Part shown: piece by piece, positions 1-6,312 of the stretch | Numbering within the stretch: the stretch's first letter is position 1 | Layout of the letters: each line of letters begins with the position of its first letter | Assembly (NCBI GenBank): GCA_023150195.1 | Contig: JAKLLI010000132.1 | Span: 1 to 7,072 of the forward strand | Direction: 5' to 3' | DNA length: 7,072 nucleotides | From: Azonexus sp. | Lineage (GTDB): Bacteria; Pseudomonadota; Gammaproteobacteria; Burkholderiales; Rhodocyclaceae | Program-made: the position numbers and the translations under genes | Notes under the pieces: generated by a model | Told to the model about the DNA's origin: nothing | Database searches by the model: none | What the model saw: only the letters and a program-made list of their open reading frames with translations

Positions 1-156
1 ATAGGATTGCGCCGGATCAAGATGTTTCGGACGATCCGTAAATGCCGTGTACAGGATATTTTTCCCGGCATCGCTGGCAGGATAAGGATCATTCCACGAC
101 GCGCCACAGGCGGTCAGCAGGCCAGTCAAGAGCAGGTAAGAAAGGATTTTTCGCAT
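1..156 (-). CDS. ABC transporter solute-binding lipoprotein, family 5 (N-terminal fragment)
   Basis: This is the first 52 codons of a gene that continues past the left edge. It starts at ATG (154-156 on the complement) and stays open to base 1. Residues 1-17 form a classic lipoprotein signal: Met-Arg-Lys, a short Leu-rich core, then the lipobox LLTAC with Cys17 as the lipidated residue. Gly18 follows, so there is no Asp at +2 and no inner-membrane retention signal. Residues around 34-52 (ILYTAF, then RPKHLDPAQSY) match the start of the mature domain of oligopeptide/dipeptide-binding proteins, where the LDPA segment is characteristic. By family it should deliver peptides or similar ligands to an ABC permease. 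No strong SD is visible: CTCCCGGGC precedes the ATG. The gene is divergent from the peroxiredoxin gene across a 76-nt gap. The family call rests on a short stretch; the ligand is unknown. Confidence 0.75.
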   Translation of the reverse strand, partial: MRKILSYLLLTGLLTACGASWNDPYPASDAGKNILYTAFTDRPKHLDPAQSY

Positions 157-174
157 GCCCGGGAGTTTAACAAC

Positions 175-204
175 TTGACCGGCTGGCGGTGCATTGCCCA
201 CAAT
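175..204 (+). promoter_or_regulatory. Candidate sigma-70 promoter for the peroxiredoxin-PhoH unit
   Basis: TTGACC (175-180; 5 of 6 to consensus) and CACAAT (199-204; 4 of 6) are 18 nt apart. They lie in the divergent intergenic region, 28 nt ahead of the bcp start codon. The match is moderate and is inferred from sequence alone. Confidence 0.4.
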
Positions 205-232
205 CAAGCAAGCTCACAACCAAGAGGCGGCC

Positions 233-688
233 ATGCTCGATACGAAAATCCCCGACTTCTCCCTCCCGACCACCAGCGGCCAAACCTTCCGGCTTTCGGA
301 ACAGGCGGGAAAAACCGTGGTTCTCTATTTTTACCCCAAGGACAGCACGCCAGGCTGCACGACGCAGGGCCAGAATTTTCGCGACCTTTACCCTGAGTTT
401 TCTGCGGTCAACGCGGTGATTCTGGGCGTTTCTCGCGACAGCCTGAAATCCCACGAAAATTTCAAGGCCAAACAGGCCTTCCCCTTCGAACTGGGCTCGG
501 ATCAGGACGAAGCCCTGTGTACGCTATTTGGCGTAATCAAGATGAAAAACATGTATGGAAAACAGGTCCGTGGCATTGAACGCAGCACCTTTGTAATTGA
601 CGGCGAAGGTGTCCTGCGCCGCGAATGGCGTGGGCTGAAAGTCCCTGGCCATGTTCAGGAAGTGCTCGATTTCGTCAAATCCTGCTAA
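233..688 (+). CDS. bcp: Thioredoxin-dependent peroxiredoxin, Bcp/PrxQ family
   Basis: A 151-residue cytosolic thiol peroxidase that reduces hydrogen peroxide and organic hydroperoxides, normally recycled by thioredoxin. The length is typical of the family. The active site FYPKDSTPGCT is present at residues 33-43, with peroxidatic Cys42, Thr39 two positions before the PGC, and the conserved Arg117 in the ERSTF segment. The usual PrxQ resolving Cys, five residues after the peroxidatic one, is Gln47 here. The only other cysteines are Cys96 and the C-terminal Cys151, so resolution may be of the 1-Cys type or use another partner. I chose ATG 233 because AGAGG (223-227) sits 5 nt upstream and the protein then begins like its relatives (MLDTKIPDFSLP). 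An in-frame TTG at 194 would add 13 unconserved residues and would lie upstream of the -10. The PhoH-type gene follows 22 nt downstream and probably shares the transcript. Confidence 0.93.
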   Translation: MLDTKIPDFSLPTTSGQTFRLSEQAGKTVVLYFYPKDSTPGCTTQGQNFRDLYPEFSAVNAVILGVSRDSLKSHENFKAKQAFPFELGSDQDEALCTLFGVIKMKNMYGKQVRGIERSTFVIDGEGVLRREWRGLKVPGHVQEVLDFVKSC

Positions 689-710
689 CGCTTACGTAAA
701 GGCCCATCGC

Positions 711-1993
711 ATGCCGCGCAAACCCGTTGCCAAGAAGCCCGCTGTTACGAAAATCTTCGTTCTCGACACCAATGTGTTGATGCACGACCCGAGCTGCCTC
801 TTCCGCTTTGAGGAACACGACATCTTCCTGCCGATCATGACGCTGGAGGAGTTGGACAATCACAAGAAAGGGATGTCCGAAATCGCCCGGAATGCCCGCC
901 AGGCATCTCGTACGCTGGATGAAATGCTGGCCAACGACGATGTGGACATCGACGAGGGCATCGACCTCACCGGCCCCTCCAGCAAGCTGGCCAGTGGTCG
1001 CCTGTATCTCCAGACCGAGGCTATCAGCACCGAACTGCCGCAAGGCTTGCCCACGTCCAAAGTGGACAATCAAATCCTGTCGGTGGTCATCCACCTGCAA
1101 AAGAAATTTCCCAAGCGCCCCGTCATTCTGGTGTCCAAGGACATCAACATGCGCATCAAGTCGCGTGCGCTCAATCTGCTCGCCGAAGATTACTTCAACG
1201 ACAAGGTACTGGAAGACACCGATTCGTCTGGCTGGAAAAGGATGGCTTCTCCGCCATCGTCAAGGAAACGGCAGGCAAAACGGCGACGCTGGAAACCCTG
1301 GTTGACTATACCCACCCGAAAAACGCGGTTTGGGGAATTACGGCACGTAATCGTGAACAGAATTTCGCGCTGAATCTGTTGATGAACCCGGACATTGATT
1401 TCGTCACCCTGCTCGGTCAAGCCGGTACCGGCAAGACACTGCTCACGCTGGCGGCAGGTCTCACCCAGACGCTCGAAAGCAAGCAGTTCGCGGAAATCAT
1501 CATGACCCGGGTCACCGTCCCCGTGGGCGAAGATATCGGCTTTCTGCCCGGCAGCGAAGAAGAAAAGATGGCACCGTGGATGGGGGCACTTGAGGATAAC
1601 CTCGAAGTCCTGACCCATACCGACGACAGCAATAGCCCCTACGGTGGCGAGTGGGGCAAGGCCGCCACGCACGACATCATCCGTTCAAAAATCAAGGTCA
1701 AATCCCTGAACTTCATGCGCGGTCGCACCTTCCTGAAGAAATACCTGATCATCGACGAAGCCCAGAATCTTACCCCCAAGCAAATGAAAACCCTGGTCAC
1801 GCGCGCAGGTCCGGGAACCAAGGTGGTCTGCCTTGGCAACATCGCACAAATTGATACTCCCTACCTCACCGAGGGCAGTTCCGGCCTCACCTATGTCGTG
1901 GACCGCTTCAAGGGCTGGCCCCACTCCGGTCACATCACGTTACAAAGAGGGGAGCGCTCCCGTCTCGCGGATCACGCAGCTGAAGTGTTATAA
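711..1993 (+). pseudogene. PIN-PhoH family ATPase gene, broken by internal deletion and frameshift
   Basis: This is a PhoH-type protein with an N-terminal PIN nuclease-like domain and a C-terminal PhoH P-loop ATPase domain, a family linked to RNA metabolism. The first part (711-1223, 171 codons) has an SD (TAAAGG at 697-702) and PIN acidic residues Asp19 (VLDTNV), Glu46/47, Asp119 (KVDNQ) and Asp144 (VSKDINMRIK). It ends at the conserved EDTD. That frame then runs into unconserved Arg/Lys-rich sequence until TGA at 1371-1373. The true continuation lies in another frame from 1223 (FVWLEKDGF) to TAA at 1991-1993. It carries HPKNAVWGITARNREQNF, Walker A GQAGTGKT (1415-1438) and Walker B YLIIDEAQNL (Asp-Glu at 1754-1759). 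From memory of the family, roughly 40-50 residues between EDTD and FVWLE are missing. No other lesion is seen, so the break is recent or an assembly error. An ATPase-only product could start at ATG 1382, but no clear SD precedes it. Confidence 0.85.
1221..1225 (+). other. Deletion/frameshift junction inside the PhoH-type gene
   Basis: GAT (1221-1223) is the last codon of the conserved EDTD motif. TTC (1223-1225), in a different frame, is the first codon of the conserved FVWLEKDGF segment. The two share one T. Conserved protein sequence switches frame exactly here, which places the lost segment within these bases. Confidence 0.8.
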
Positions 1994-2010
1994 TTTTTTT
2001 ACTTGTTAAG

Positions 2011-2034
2011 GCCGTGTCGATGACACGGCTTTTT
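2011..2034 (+). terminator. Intrinsic terminator after the PhoH-type gene
   Basis: A perfect 8-bp stem (GCCGTGTC at 2011-2018 and GACACGGC at 2022-2029) with a GAT loop is followed at once by five Ts. It begins 17 nt after the PhoH stop codon. It contains a GTG (2014) and an ATG (2020) in frame with the next gene, which argues against those being real starts. Confidence 0.9.
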
Positions 2035-2056
2035 CGTTTCAGCCATGTTGTCGACC

Positions 2057-2060
2057 GGAG
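2057..2060 (+). promoter_or_regulatory. Ribosome binding site deciding the TTG start of the transglutaminase-like gene
   Basis: GGAG lies 7 nt before TTG 2068. Translation from that TTG gives a protein opening MKRRDFLASV, a complete Tat signal. The upstream in-frame GTG 2014 and ATG 2020 lie inside the terminator hairpin and have no SD. Confidence 0.65.
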
Positions 2061-2067
2061 AAGCTTC

Positions 2068-3342
2068 TTGAAACGACGAGATTTCCTGGCCTCGGTGCTC
2101 GCATTGGCAGCCACTGCAGGCGAAGCCCACGCGGCGAACAAGAAAACCGCGAAAAAACCCGCCACGAGCGCCAGCAGCAAATCCAAAAAAGCCGCCAGCA
2201 ACAAGACCTCGAATCGAAAAGCCAGTAGCCGCAAGCCTTCAAGATCCGCGAGAAGCGTTGCACCCGCCGTCCCGGCCAGCGAACAATCGGTCATCGACCA
2301 CCCGCTCAAGGGGACTTCTGCCACCCGCCTTCCCCCGACCAAAGCGCCTGATCTGCCAACGGACTGGCGGACCTATGAAATCACCACACTGGTCAAGCTG
2401 CCGCCGGGCTACCAGGGGCCGGCCAAACTCTGGCTACCGCTGGCGATGAACCAGGACACCCTCTATCAGCGCGTTATTGGGCATCAATGGCAGGGCAATA
2501 CCCTGACGGCCGGCCTGCGTCGCCTGCCAGACGGCGAACTGGAAGTGCTCACCTGTGAGTGGCGGGATGCCGCCGAAGCGGGCTTCCGGCTAATCAGCCA
2601 GATCAGCACCGCCGACCGGCAATTTGATGTTTCCAAGCGAAGCGCCCCACCGGATCGCGAAGACATTCTTCGCAAAAACCTCGCCGCCAGCAGCCTGATG
2701 CCAACCGAGGGCCCAATTCAGGCGCTCACAGATAGCATCGTTGGCCGCGTCAAGGATCCCGTGGCACAGGTCAAGGCGATTTTTGACTGGGTCATCGACA
2801 ACAGTCGCTACGATCCAACGCTTCCGGGCTGCGGTAGTGGTGATGTCCATCAACAGCTCGCTCGCGGCAACTACGGCGGACGCTCTGCCGACATCAACGG
2901 ATTATTTGTTGCGCTCTGCCGCACCAGCGGCATCCCGGCACGCTGTGCTTACGGTCTACGCATCGGAAGCTCAAATTTGTTTCCCAGCCTGGGCCTGAGC
3001 GGTGACGATGCAACACAGGGATTCCACGTCCGTGCAGAGTTTTACATTCCTGGCTACGGCTGGATCGGCGTCGACCCCAGCGATGTGCGTCGCGCCATGA
3101 CGCTCGACAAACTGTCAGAACACGAGCCAAGACTGGCTGCGCTGCGACGGGTCATGTTCGGCGTCTGGGAAATGAACTGGATCGCACTGAATACCGCCAA
3201 CGACGTCAAACTCCCGGATTTTGCACAAAGTACGCACGCCATGTTCGAGCCAAGGCTGAGCATTAACGGGAACCCCGTTGGCCCGCAGCGCGCACTGGCA
3301 GCACCGTATTACCGGATCAGCGCACGCCAGATCAAAGTCTGA
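2068..3342 (+). CDS. Tat-exported transglutaminase-like protein with Ser in place of the catalytic Cys
   Basis: A 424-residue protein. Residues 1-22 are a twin-arginine signal: KRRDFLA at 2-8, a short Ala/Leu core, and a probable cleavage site after AHA (20-22). Residues 24-62 are Lys/Ser/Ala-rich low complexity, likely a disordered basic linker. Residues 95-190 form an N-terminal domain I do not recognise by motif. About 215-340 is a transglutaminase core fold: AIFDWVIDNSRYDP (237-250), GGRSADINGLFVALCRTSGIPAR (270-292), His320 in FHVRAEF and Asp336 in GWIGVDPSDV. The position expected to hold the nucleophilic Cys (normally G-x-C-x-D) is Ser273. Cys255, Cys284 and Cys293 are nearby but off register. 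His and Asp are kept, so the protein may bind rather than catalyse, or use Ser. Location is inferred to be periplasmic. The TTG start is supported by GGAG 7 nt upstream. It has no visible promoter of its own and ends 3 nt from the convergent dnaB. Fold confident; function and substrate unknown. Confidence 0.8.
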   Translation: MKRRDFLASVLALAATAGEAHAANKKTAKKPATSASSKSKKAASNKTSNRKASSRKPSRSARSVAPAVPASEQSVIDHPLKGTSATRLPPTKAPDLPTDWRTYEITTLVKLPPGYQGPAKLWLPLAMNQDTLYQRVIGHQWQGNTLTAGLRRLPDGELEVLTCEWRDAAEAGFRLISQISTADRQFDVSKRSAPPDREDILRKNLAASSLMPTEGPIQALTDSIVGRVKDPVAQVKAIFDWVIDNSRYDPTLPGCGSGDVHQQLARGNYGGRSADINGLFVALCRTSGIPARCAYGLRIGSSNLFPSLGLSGDDATQGFHVRAEFYIPGYGWIGVDPSDVRRAMTLDKLSEHEPRLAALRRVMFGVWEMNWIALNTANDVKLPDFAQSTHAMFEPRLSINGNPVGPQRALAAPYYRISARQIKV

Positions 3343-3345
3343 TCC

Positions 3346-4752
3346 CTAATTCTGGGAATCGACAAAGCCGCCACTGGCCAGATTTTCAAAGCGGGTGTAT
3401 TCGCCAAGGAAGGCCATGCGAACGGTCCCGGTGGGGCCGTTACGCTGCTTGCCGATAATCACTTCGGCAATTCCCTTGTCCTGAGTATCGGGTTTGTAAT
3501 ATTCATCGCGATACATCATCAGGATCACGTCCGCATCCTGCTCGATGGCGCCTGACTCACGCAAGTCGGACATCATCGGGCGCTTGTCCGTCCGCTCCTC
3601 CACTTTCCGGGAAAGCTGGGACAAAGCGACGATCGGCACTTGCAGTTCTTTGGCCAGCGACTTGATCGAGCGCGAGATCTCCGAGACTTCGGTCGCCCGG
3701 TTCTCACCTTGACGGTTGCCACTCATCAACTGAATGTAGTCAATCACCAGCAAGCCCAGTTTGCCGCCGTACTGCCGCGCCAGGCGACGCGCCCGGGCGC
3801 GCAGATTTGCCGGACTCAAGCCCCCGGTTTCGTCAATGTAAATCGGCGCTTCGTGCAGTTTGCCCAAGGCCAGGGTCAGTCGAGACCAATCATCATCGGA
3901 CATGCGGCCAGTGCGTAAACTCTGGGAGTTCAGACGACCAATCGAGGCAAGCATCCGGGTGGCCAGTTGCGCCCCCCCCATTTCCATGGAGAAAACCCCC
4001 ACGGGCAAACCGGTATCGACCGCGACGTTTTCGGCAATATTTAAAGCGAAAGCCGTCTTACCCATCGACGGTCGACCGGCCACAATGATCAAATCTCCGG
4101 GCTGAAAACCCGAGGTTTTCTGATCCAGATCCACAAAGCCCGTCGGCACCCCGGTCACATCCGTGGGATTGTCACGGTCATGCAATTCCTGAATGCGTTC
4201 AACCACCTGCGTCAGCAGGGGGTTGATATGGACAAAACCTTCGCTGTGTCCGGCCCCCGCTTCGGCAATCTTGAAGATCTTTGACTCGGCCTCGTCCAGC
4301 AGGGTCGCTGCATCGCGCCCCAGGGGATTCAGCGCATCGCCTGCAATTTCATCTGCGGTCGCCACCAGTTGTCTGAGGACCGCCCGCTCGCGAACGATTT
4401 CTGCGTAACGTCGGATATTGGCGGCAGACGGCGTATTCGCTGCCAATTCCCCCAAATAAGCCAGGCCACCGGTTTGCTCACCTTCGCCCGCGCCATCCAG
4501 CGCCTCGGCCACGGTAACCACATCGGCAGGCTTCGCCTTTTCAAGAAGATTCTTGATCTGACGAAAAATTCGACGATGCTCGTCCCGATAGAAATCGTTT
4601 TCGGCGAGCAGATCGCCCATCCGATCCCATGCCTGGTTGTCCAACAGCAAGCCCCCGAGGACGGATTGCTCAGCCTCGATGGAATGCGGCGGTACACGCA
4701 GCTGGTCCAGGGTGGCATCGGGATGGCGGGGTTTGCTGGGGCGTTGATTCAT
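3346..4752 (-). CDS. dnaB: Replicative DNA helicase DnaB
   Basis: A 468-residue cytosolic hexameric 5'-3' helicase that unwinds DNA at the replication fork and recruits primase. The length is normal. Residues 20-125 are the N-terminal DnaB domain (PPHSIEAEQSVLGGLLLDN, then FYRDEHRRIF). The RecA-like C-terminal domain begins near 200 with TGVPTGFVDLD. It holds Walker A GRPSMGKT (226-233), the catalytic Glu of FSMEM (Glu257), Walker B LLVIDYIQLM (334-343), ALSQLSRKVEERTDKRP (376-391), SDLRESGAIEQDAD (395-408) and the arginine finger in KQRNGP (Arg437). ATG 4752 is supported by GAGG 4 nt upstream on the complement. An intrinsic terminator lies just upstream, between rplI and this gene, so transcripts probably come from read-through or from a promoter within rplI. 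No intrinsic terminator is visible at its 3' end, which faces the transglutaminase-like gene at 3 nt. Confidence 0.97.
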   Translation of the reverse strand: MNQRPSKPRHPDATLDQLRVPPHSIEAEQSVLGGLLLDNQAWDRMGDLLAENDFYRDEHRRIFRQIKNLLEKAKPADVVTVAEALDGAGEGEQTGGLAYLGELAANTPSAANIRRYAEIVRERAVLRQLVATADEIAGDALNPLGRDAATLLDEAESKIFKIAEAGAGHSEGFVHINPLLTQVVERIQELHDRDNPTDVTGVPTGFVDLDQKTSGFQPGDLIIVAGRPSMGKTAFALNIAENVAVDTGLPVGVFSMEMGGAQLATRMLASIGRLNSQSLRTGRMSDDDWSRLTLALGKLHEAPIYIDETGGLSPANLRARARRLARQYGGKLGLLVIDYIQLMSGNRQGENRATEVSEISRSIKSLAKELQVPIVALSQLSRKVEERTDKRPMMSDLRESGAIEQDADVILMMYRDEYYKPDTQDKGIAEVIIGKQRNGPTGTVRMAFLGEYTRFENLASGGFVDSQN

Positions 4753-4760
4753 GGAGCCTC

Positions 4761-4793
4761 AAAATTAAAAAGGCCTCGCAATTGCGAGGCCTT
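4761..4793 (-). terminator. Intrinsic terminator between rplI and dnaB (24-nt perfect palindrome)
   Basis: AAGGCCTCGC and GCGAGGCCTT form a 10-bp stem around AATT. Because AATT is self-complementary, all of 4770-4793 is one palindrome. On the complement the stem runs into a T-tract (TTTTTAATTTT, 4771-4761), so it terminates right-to-left transcription after rplI. Only 8 nt separate the T-rich tail from the dnaB ATG. On the plus strand there is no T-tract after the stem, so it is not a good terminator in that direction. Confidence 0.9.
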
Positions 4794-4813
4794 GAAGCGT
4801 AGTTTAAACCTGC

Positions 4814-5260
4814 TTACTCGGCAACCACAGCCACCGAAATATTGGCAACCACGTCGGTATGCAGCGCGATGTCGAGCGGGAATTCGCCAATCGCCTTCAG
4901 CGGACCTTCCGGCATGCGCACGGAAGACTTGTCCACTTCGAAACCGGCAGCCTTCAGGGCTTCAGCCACATCGGCATTACCAACGGAACCGAACAGACGG
5001 CCATCCATACCGGCCTTGCGCGCCACGGTCACGACAGTACCATTCATCTTGTCGGCAACGCCTTGAGCGGCAGCCAGCTTCTCGGCAGCAGCCTTTTCCA
5101 GCTCAGCGCGACGGGCTTCGAATTCAGCCATGGCAGCGGGCGTGGCACGCTTGGCCATGCGCTGGGGAATCAGGAAGTTACGTGCATAGCCGTCTTTGAC
5201 CTTGACGACATCACCGAGGTTACCGAGGTTCACAACCTTCTCGAGCAGAATGATTTGCAT
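4814..5260 (-). CDS. rplI: 50S ribosomal protein L9
   Basis: A 148-residue protein of the large ribosomal subunit. It binds 23S rRNA near the L1 stalk base and helps frame maintenance. The N-domain signature is complete: [18 protein letters not shown] at 13-30, with IPQRMA following. A long Ala/Glu/Lys-rich connecting helix (about 41-75) leads to the C-terminal domain, including DGRLFGSV (86-93) and an ending of [13 protein letters not shown]. The length is typical. ATG 5260 has GGAG 7 nt upstream on the complement. It lies 18 nt after rpsR in the same operon and is followed by the palindromic terminator. Confidence 0.97.
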   Translation of the reverse strand: MQIILLEKVVNLGNLGDVVKVKDGYARNFLIPQRMAKRATPAAMAEFEARRAELEKAAAEKLAAAQGVADKMNGTVVTVARKAGMDGRLFGSVGNADVAEALKAAGFEVDKSSVRMPEGPLKAIGEFPLDIALHTDVVANISVAVVAE

Positions 5261-5278
5261 GTTTCGTCTCCCCGAAAA

Positions 5279-5554
5279 TTATTGATGGTTGTCGGTGTAA
5301 GGCAGCAGAGCCAGGAAACGGGCGCGCTTGATCGCCGTACCCAGCTGACGCTGATAGCCTGCCTTGGTGCCGGTCAGACGAGCCGGCATGATCTTGGCGT
5401 TTTCCTGGATGTATTCCTTGAGGACATCCACATCCTTGTAGTCGATCTGCTCGACCTTTTCTGCCGTGAAGCGGCAGAACTTGCGACGCTTGAACAGGCT
5501 GTTGCCGCGACGCTTTTTCTTGTCATCAACCTTCTTCTTGAAGAATCGTGCCAT
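5279..5554 (-). CDS. rpsR: 30S ribosomal protein S18
   Basis: A 91-residue small-subunit protein that pairs with S6 on the platform of the 30S subunit. The core is unmistakable: [11 protein letters not shown] (22-32), [13 protein letters not shown] (37-49), [15 protein letters not shown] (57-71) and [15 protein letters not shown] (74-88). Compared with E. coli S18 it has about 16 extra basic residues at the N-terminus, which is common in betaproteobacteria. ATG 5554 is chosen because AAGGA lies 8 nt upstream and the product begins MARFF. An in-frame ATG at 5578 would add MNIWKETK, which is not seen in the family. The start and its SD lie within the 3' end of priB, so translation is probably coupled. 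Confidence 0.96.
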   Translation of the reverse strand: MARFFKKKVDDKKKRRGNSLFKRRKFCRFTAEKVEQIDYKDVDVLKEYIQENAKIMPARLTGTKAGYQRQLGTAIKRARFLALLPYTDNHQ

Positions 5555-5855
5555 TTTCGTTTCCTTCCAAATATTCAATAGTGTTGGCGTGTATCACGGG
5601 CATTTTGGCGTTACGTCCCTTGGCAGCAAGAAATCCATTGACTTTCAGATTTCCACCCAAAGGCGCCGAATCCAGCCAGCGCGCCATGTCACCGAGAGCA
5701 AGGACGGGTATTTCAAGAGCCACATCCCTTTCGATACCGTTTTCAACAAGTACCGACTGATGGGCCAACCTGCCTTCACTGACCGGAATGCCTGCCGGGG
5801 TATAGCGCAAGGATTTGCGCTCCACCAGGCAACCGTCAAGTGTGATGCTGTTCAG
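5526..5855 (-). CDS. priB: Primosomal replication protein N (PriB), probable CTG start
   Basis: A single-stranded-DNA-binding OB-fold protein that works with PriA and DnaT to reload DnaB at stalled forks. Residues 2-24 ([19 protein letters not shown] and on) through [29 protein letters not shown] and LKVNGFLA match PriB. Conserved homology extends upstream to Asn2, directly preceded by CTG (5853-5855) and an in-frame TAA (5856-5858). No ATG, GTG or TTG can therefore serve for the full protein. The first conventional start is GTG 5825, which would remove the first ten residues, including the first OB strand. With CTG the product has 109 residues. A weak GGGAAAG lies upstream. The gene is 27 nt after rpsF, and its last 29 nt overlap rpsR, encoding an acidic tail ([15 protein letters not shown]). 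The family call is firm; the start is inferred. Confidence 0.88.
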   Translation of the reverse strand: MNSITLDGCLVERKSLRYTPAGIPVSEGRLAHQSVLVENGIERDVALEIPVLALGDMARWLDSAPLGGNLKVNGFLAAKGRNAKMPVIHANTIEYLEGNENGTILQEEG

Positions 5856-5882
5856 TTAGACGCTTTCCCATATCGCCGTATA

Positions 5883-6257
5883 TCAGGCAGCTGCCTGCTC
5901 GGCGGGAGCCGCTTCGCCAGCCAGCAGGGACTTCGACTTTTCTTCCTTCATCATCGGGGAAGGGGTCGTCACTGCAGACTTCATCTTGACGGTCAGATGA
6001 CGCAGAACTGCATCATTGAACTTGAAAGAATGCTCGAGCTCGCCCAGCGTTTCGCCATCGCACTCGATATTCATCAGCACATAGTGTGCCTTGTGGATCT
6101 TCTGGATCGGGTAAGCCAACTGACGACGGCCCCAGTCTTCCAGACGATGAACCGAACCACCCTTGCTGGTCACGATGGAACGATAGCGCTCGACCATGCC
6201 GGGCACTTGTTCGCTTTGGTCCGGATGGACGATAAAGCAGATTTCATAATGGCGCAT
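5883..6257 (-). CDS. rpsF: 30S ribosomal protein S6
   Basis: A 124-residue small-subunit platform protein that dimerises with S18. It begins [21 protein letters not shown] and carries the diagnostic [13 protein letters not shown] (39-51), [11 protein letters not shown] (56-66) and [12 protein letters not shown] (80-91). The tail after about residue 95 is Lys/Glu then Ala-rich, as is common. ATG 6257 is strongly supported by AAGGAG 5 nt upstream on the complement. The longer open frame to 6398 would read through the leader and promoter region and is not conserved-looking. This is the first gene of the rpsF-priB-rpsR-rplI unit. Confidence 0.97.
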   Translation of the reverse strand: MRHYEICFIVHPDQSEQVPGMVERYRSIVTSKGGSVHRLEDWGRRQLAYPIQKIHKAHYVLMNIECDGETLGELEHSFKFNDAVLRHLTVKMKSAVTTPSPMMKEEKSKSLLAGEAAPAEQAAA

Positions 6258-6278
6258 GCAAACTCCTTTTGGGATAAA

Positions 6279-6304
6279 CCCTCCGCCATGCGAATGCGGT
6301 AGGG
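6279..6304 (-). promoter_or_regulatory. rpsF leader hairpin, candidate S6:S18 autoregulatory element
   Basis: On the complement, CCCT pairs with AGGG, CCGC with GCGG, and AT with AT around a TCGC loop, with single A and G bulges. This gives about 10 bp, ending 9 nt before the AAGGAG that serves rpsF. An S6:S18-binding leader RNA that uses a CCG element is known upstream of rpsF in many bacteria. A CCG is present here in the 5' arm, but I cannot confirm that the fold matches the known consensus. Confidence 0.4.
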
Positions 6305-6312
6305 CAAGGTTG

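Noticed and set aside
692..699. TTACGTAA palindrome between the peroxiredoxin and PhoH-type genes as an operator
   Set aside because: Eight bases is too short to stand out, and it overlaps the SD region of the next gene. No second copy is seen nearby.
1212..1373. Arg/Lys-rich C-terminus of the PIN reading frame as a genuine novel RNA-binding tail
   Set aside because: The same bases in the other frame encode the conserved PhoH linker and NREQNF segment, so the basic tail is out-of-frame translation.
1989..1994. A perfect TATAAT overlapping the PhoH stop codon, as a promoter for the transglutaminase-like gene
   Set aside because: No -35-like hexamer occurs at 15-19 nt upstream, and a transcript starting near 2001 would run at once into the terminator at 2011-2034.
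2014..2067. An earlier GTG 2014 or ATG 2020 start for the transglutaminase-like protein
   Set aside because: Both lie inside the terminator stem-loop, lack an SD and would bury the Tat motif about 20 residues from the N-terminus. TTG 2068 has GGAG at good spacing.
3314..3345. Inverted repeat GGATCAG / CTGATCC at the convergent gene ends as a bidirectional terminator
   Set aside because: The 7-bp stem has an 18-nt loop and no T-tract on either strand, and one arm covers the TGA stop. It does not meet the criteria for an intrinsic terminator.
4369..5199. Long plus-strand open frame opposite the dnaB start and rplI
   Set aside because: It is antisense to two firmly identified genes, runs through the palindromic terminator, and its product shows no recognisable motif.
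5466..6302. Long plus-strand open frame opposite rpsR, priB and rpsF
   Set aside because: It is antisense to three conserved genes in GC-rich sequence, where such shadow frames are expected; no SD or known motif supports it.
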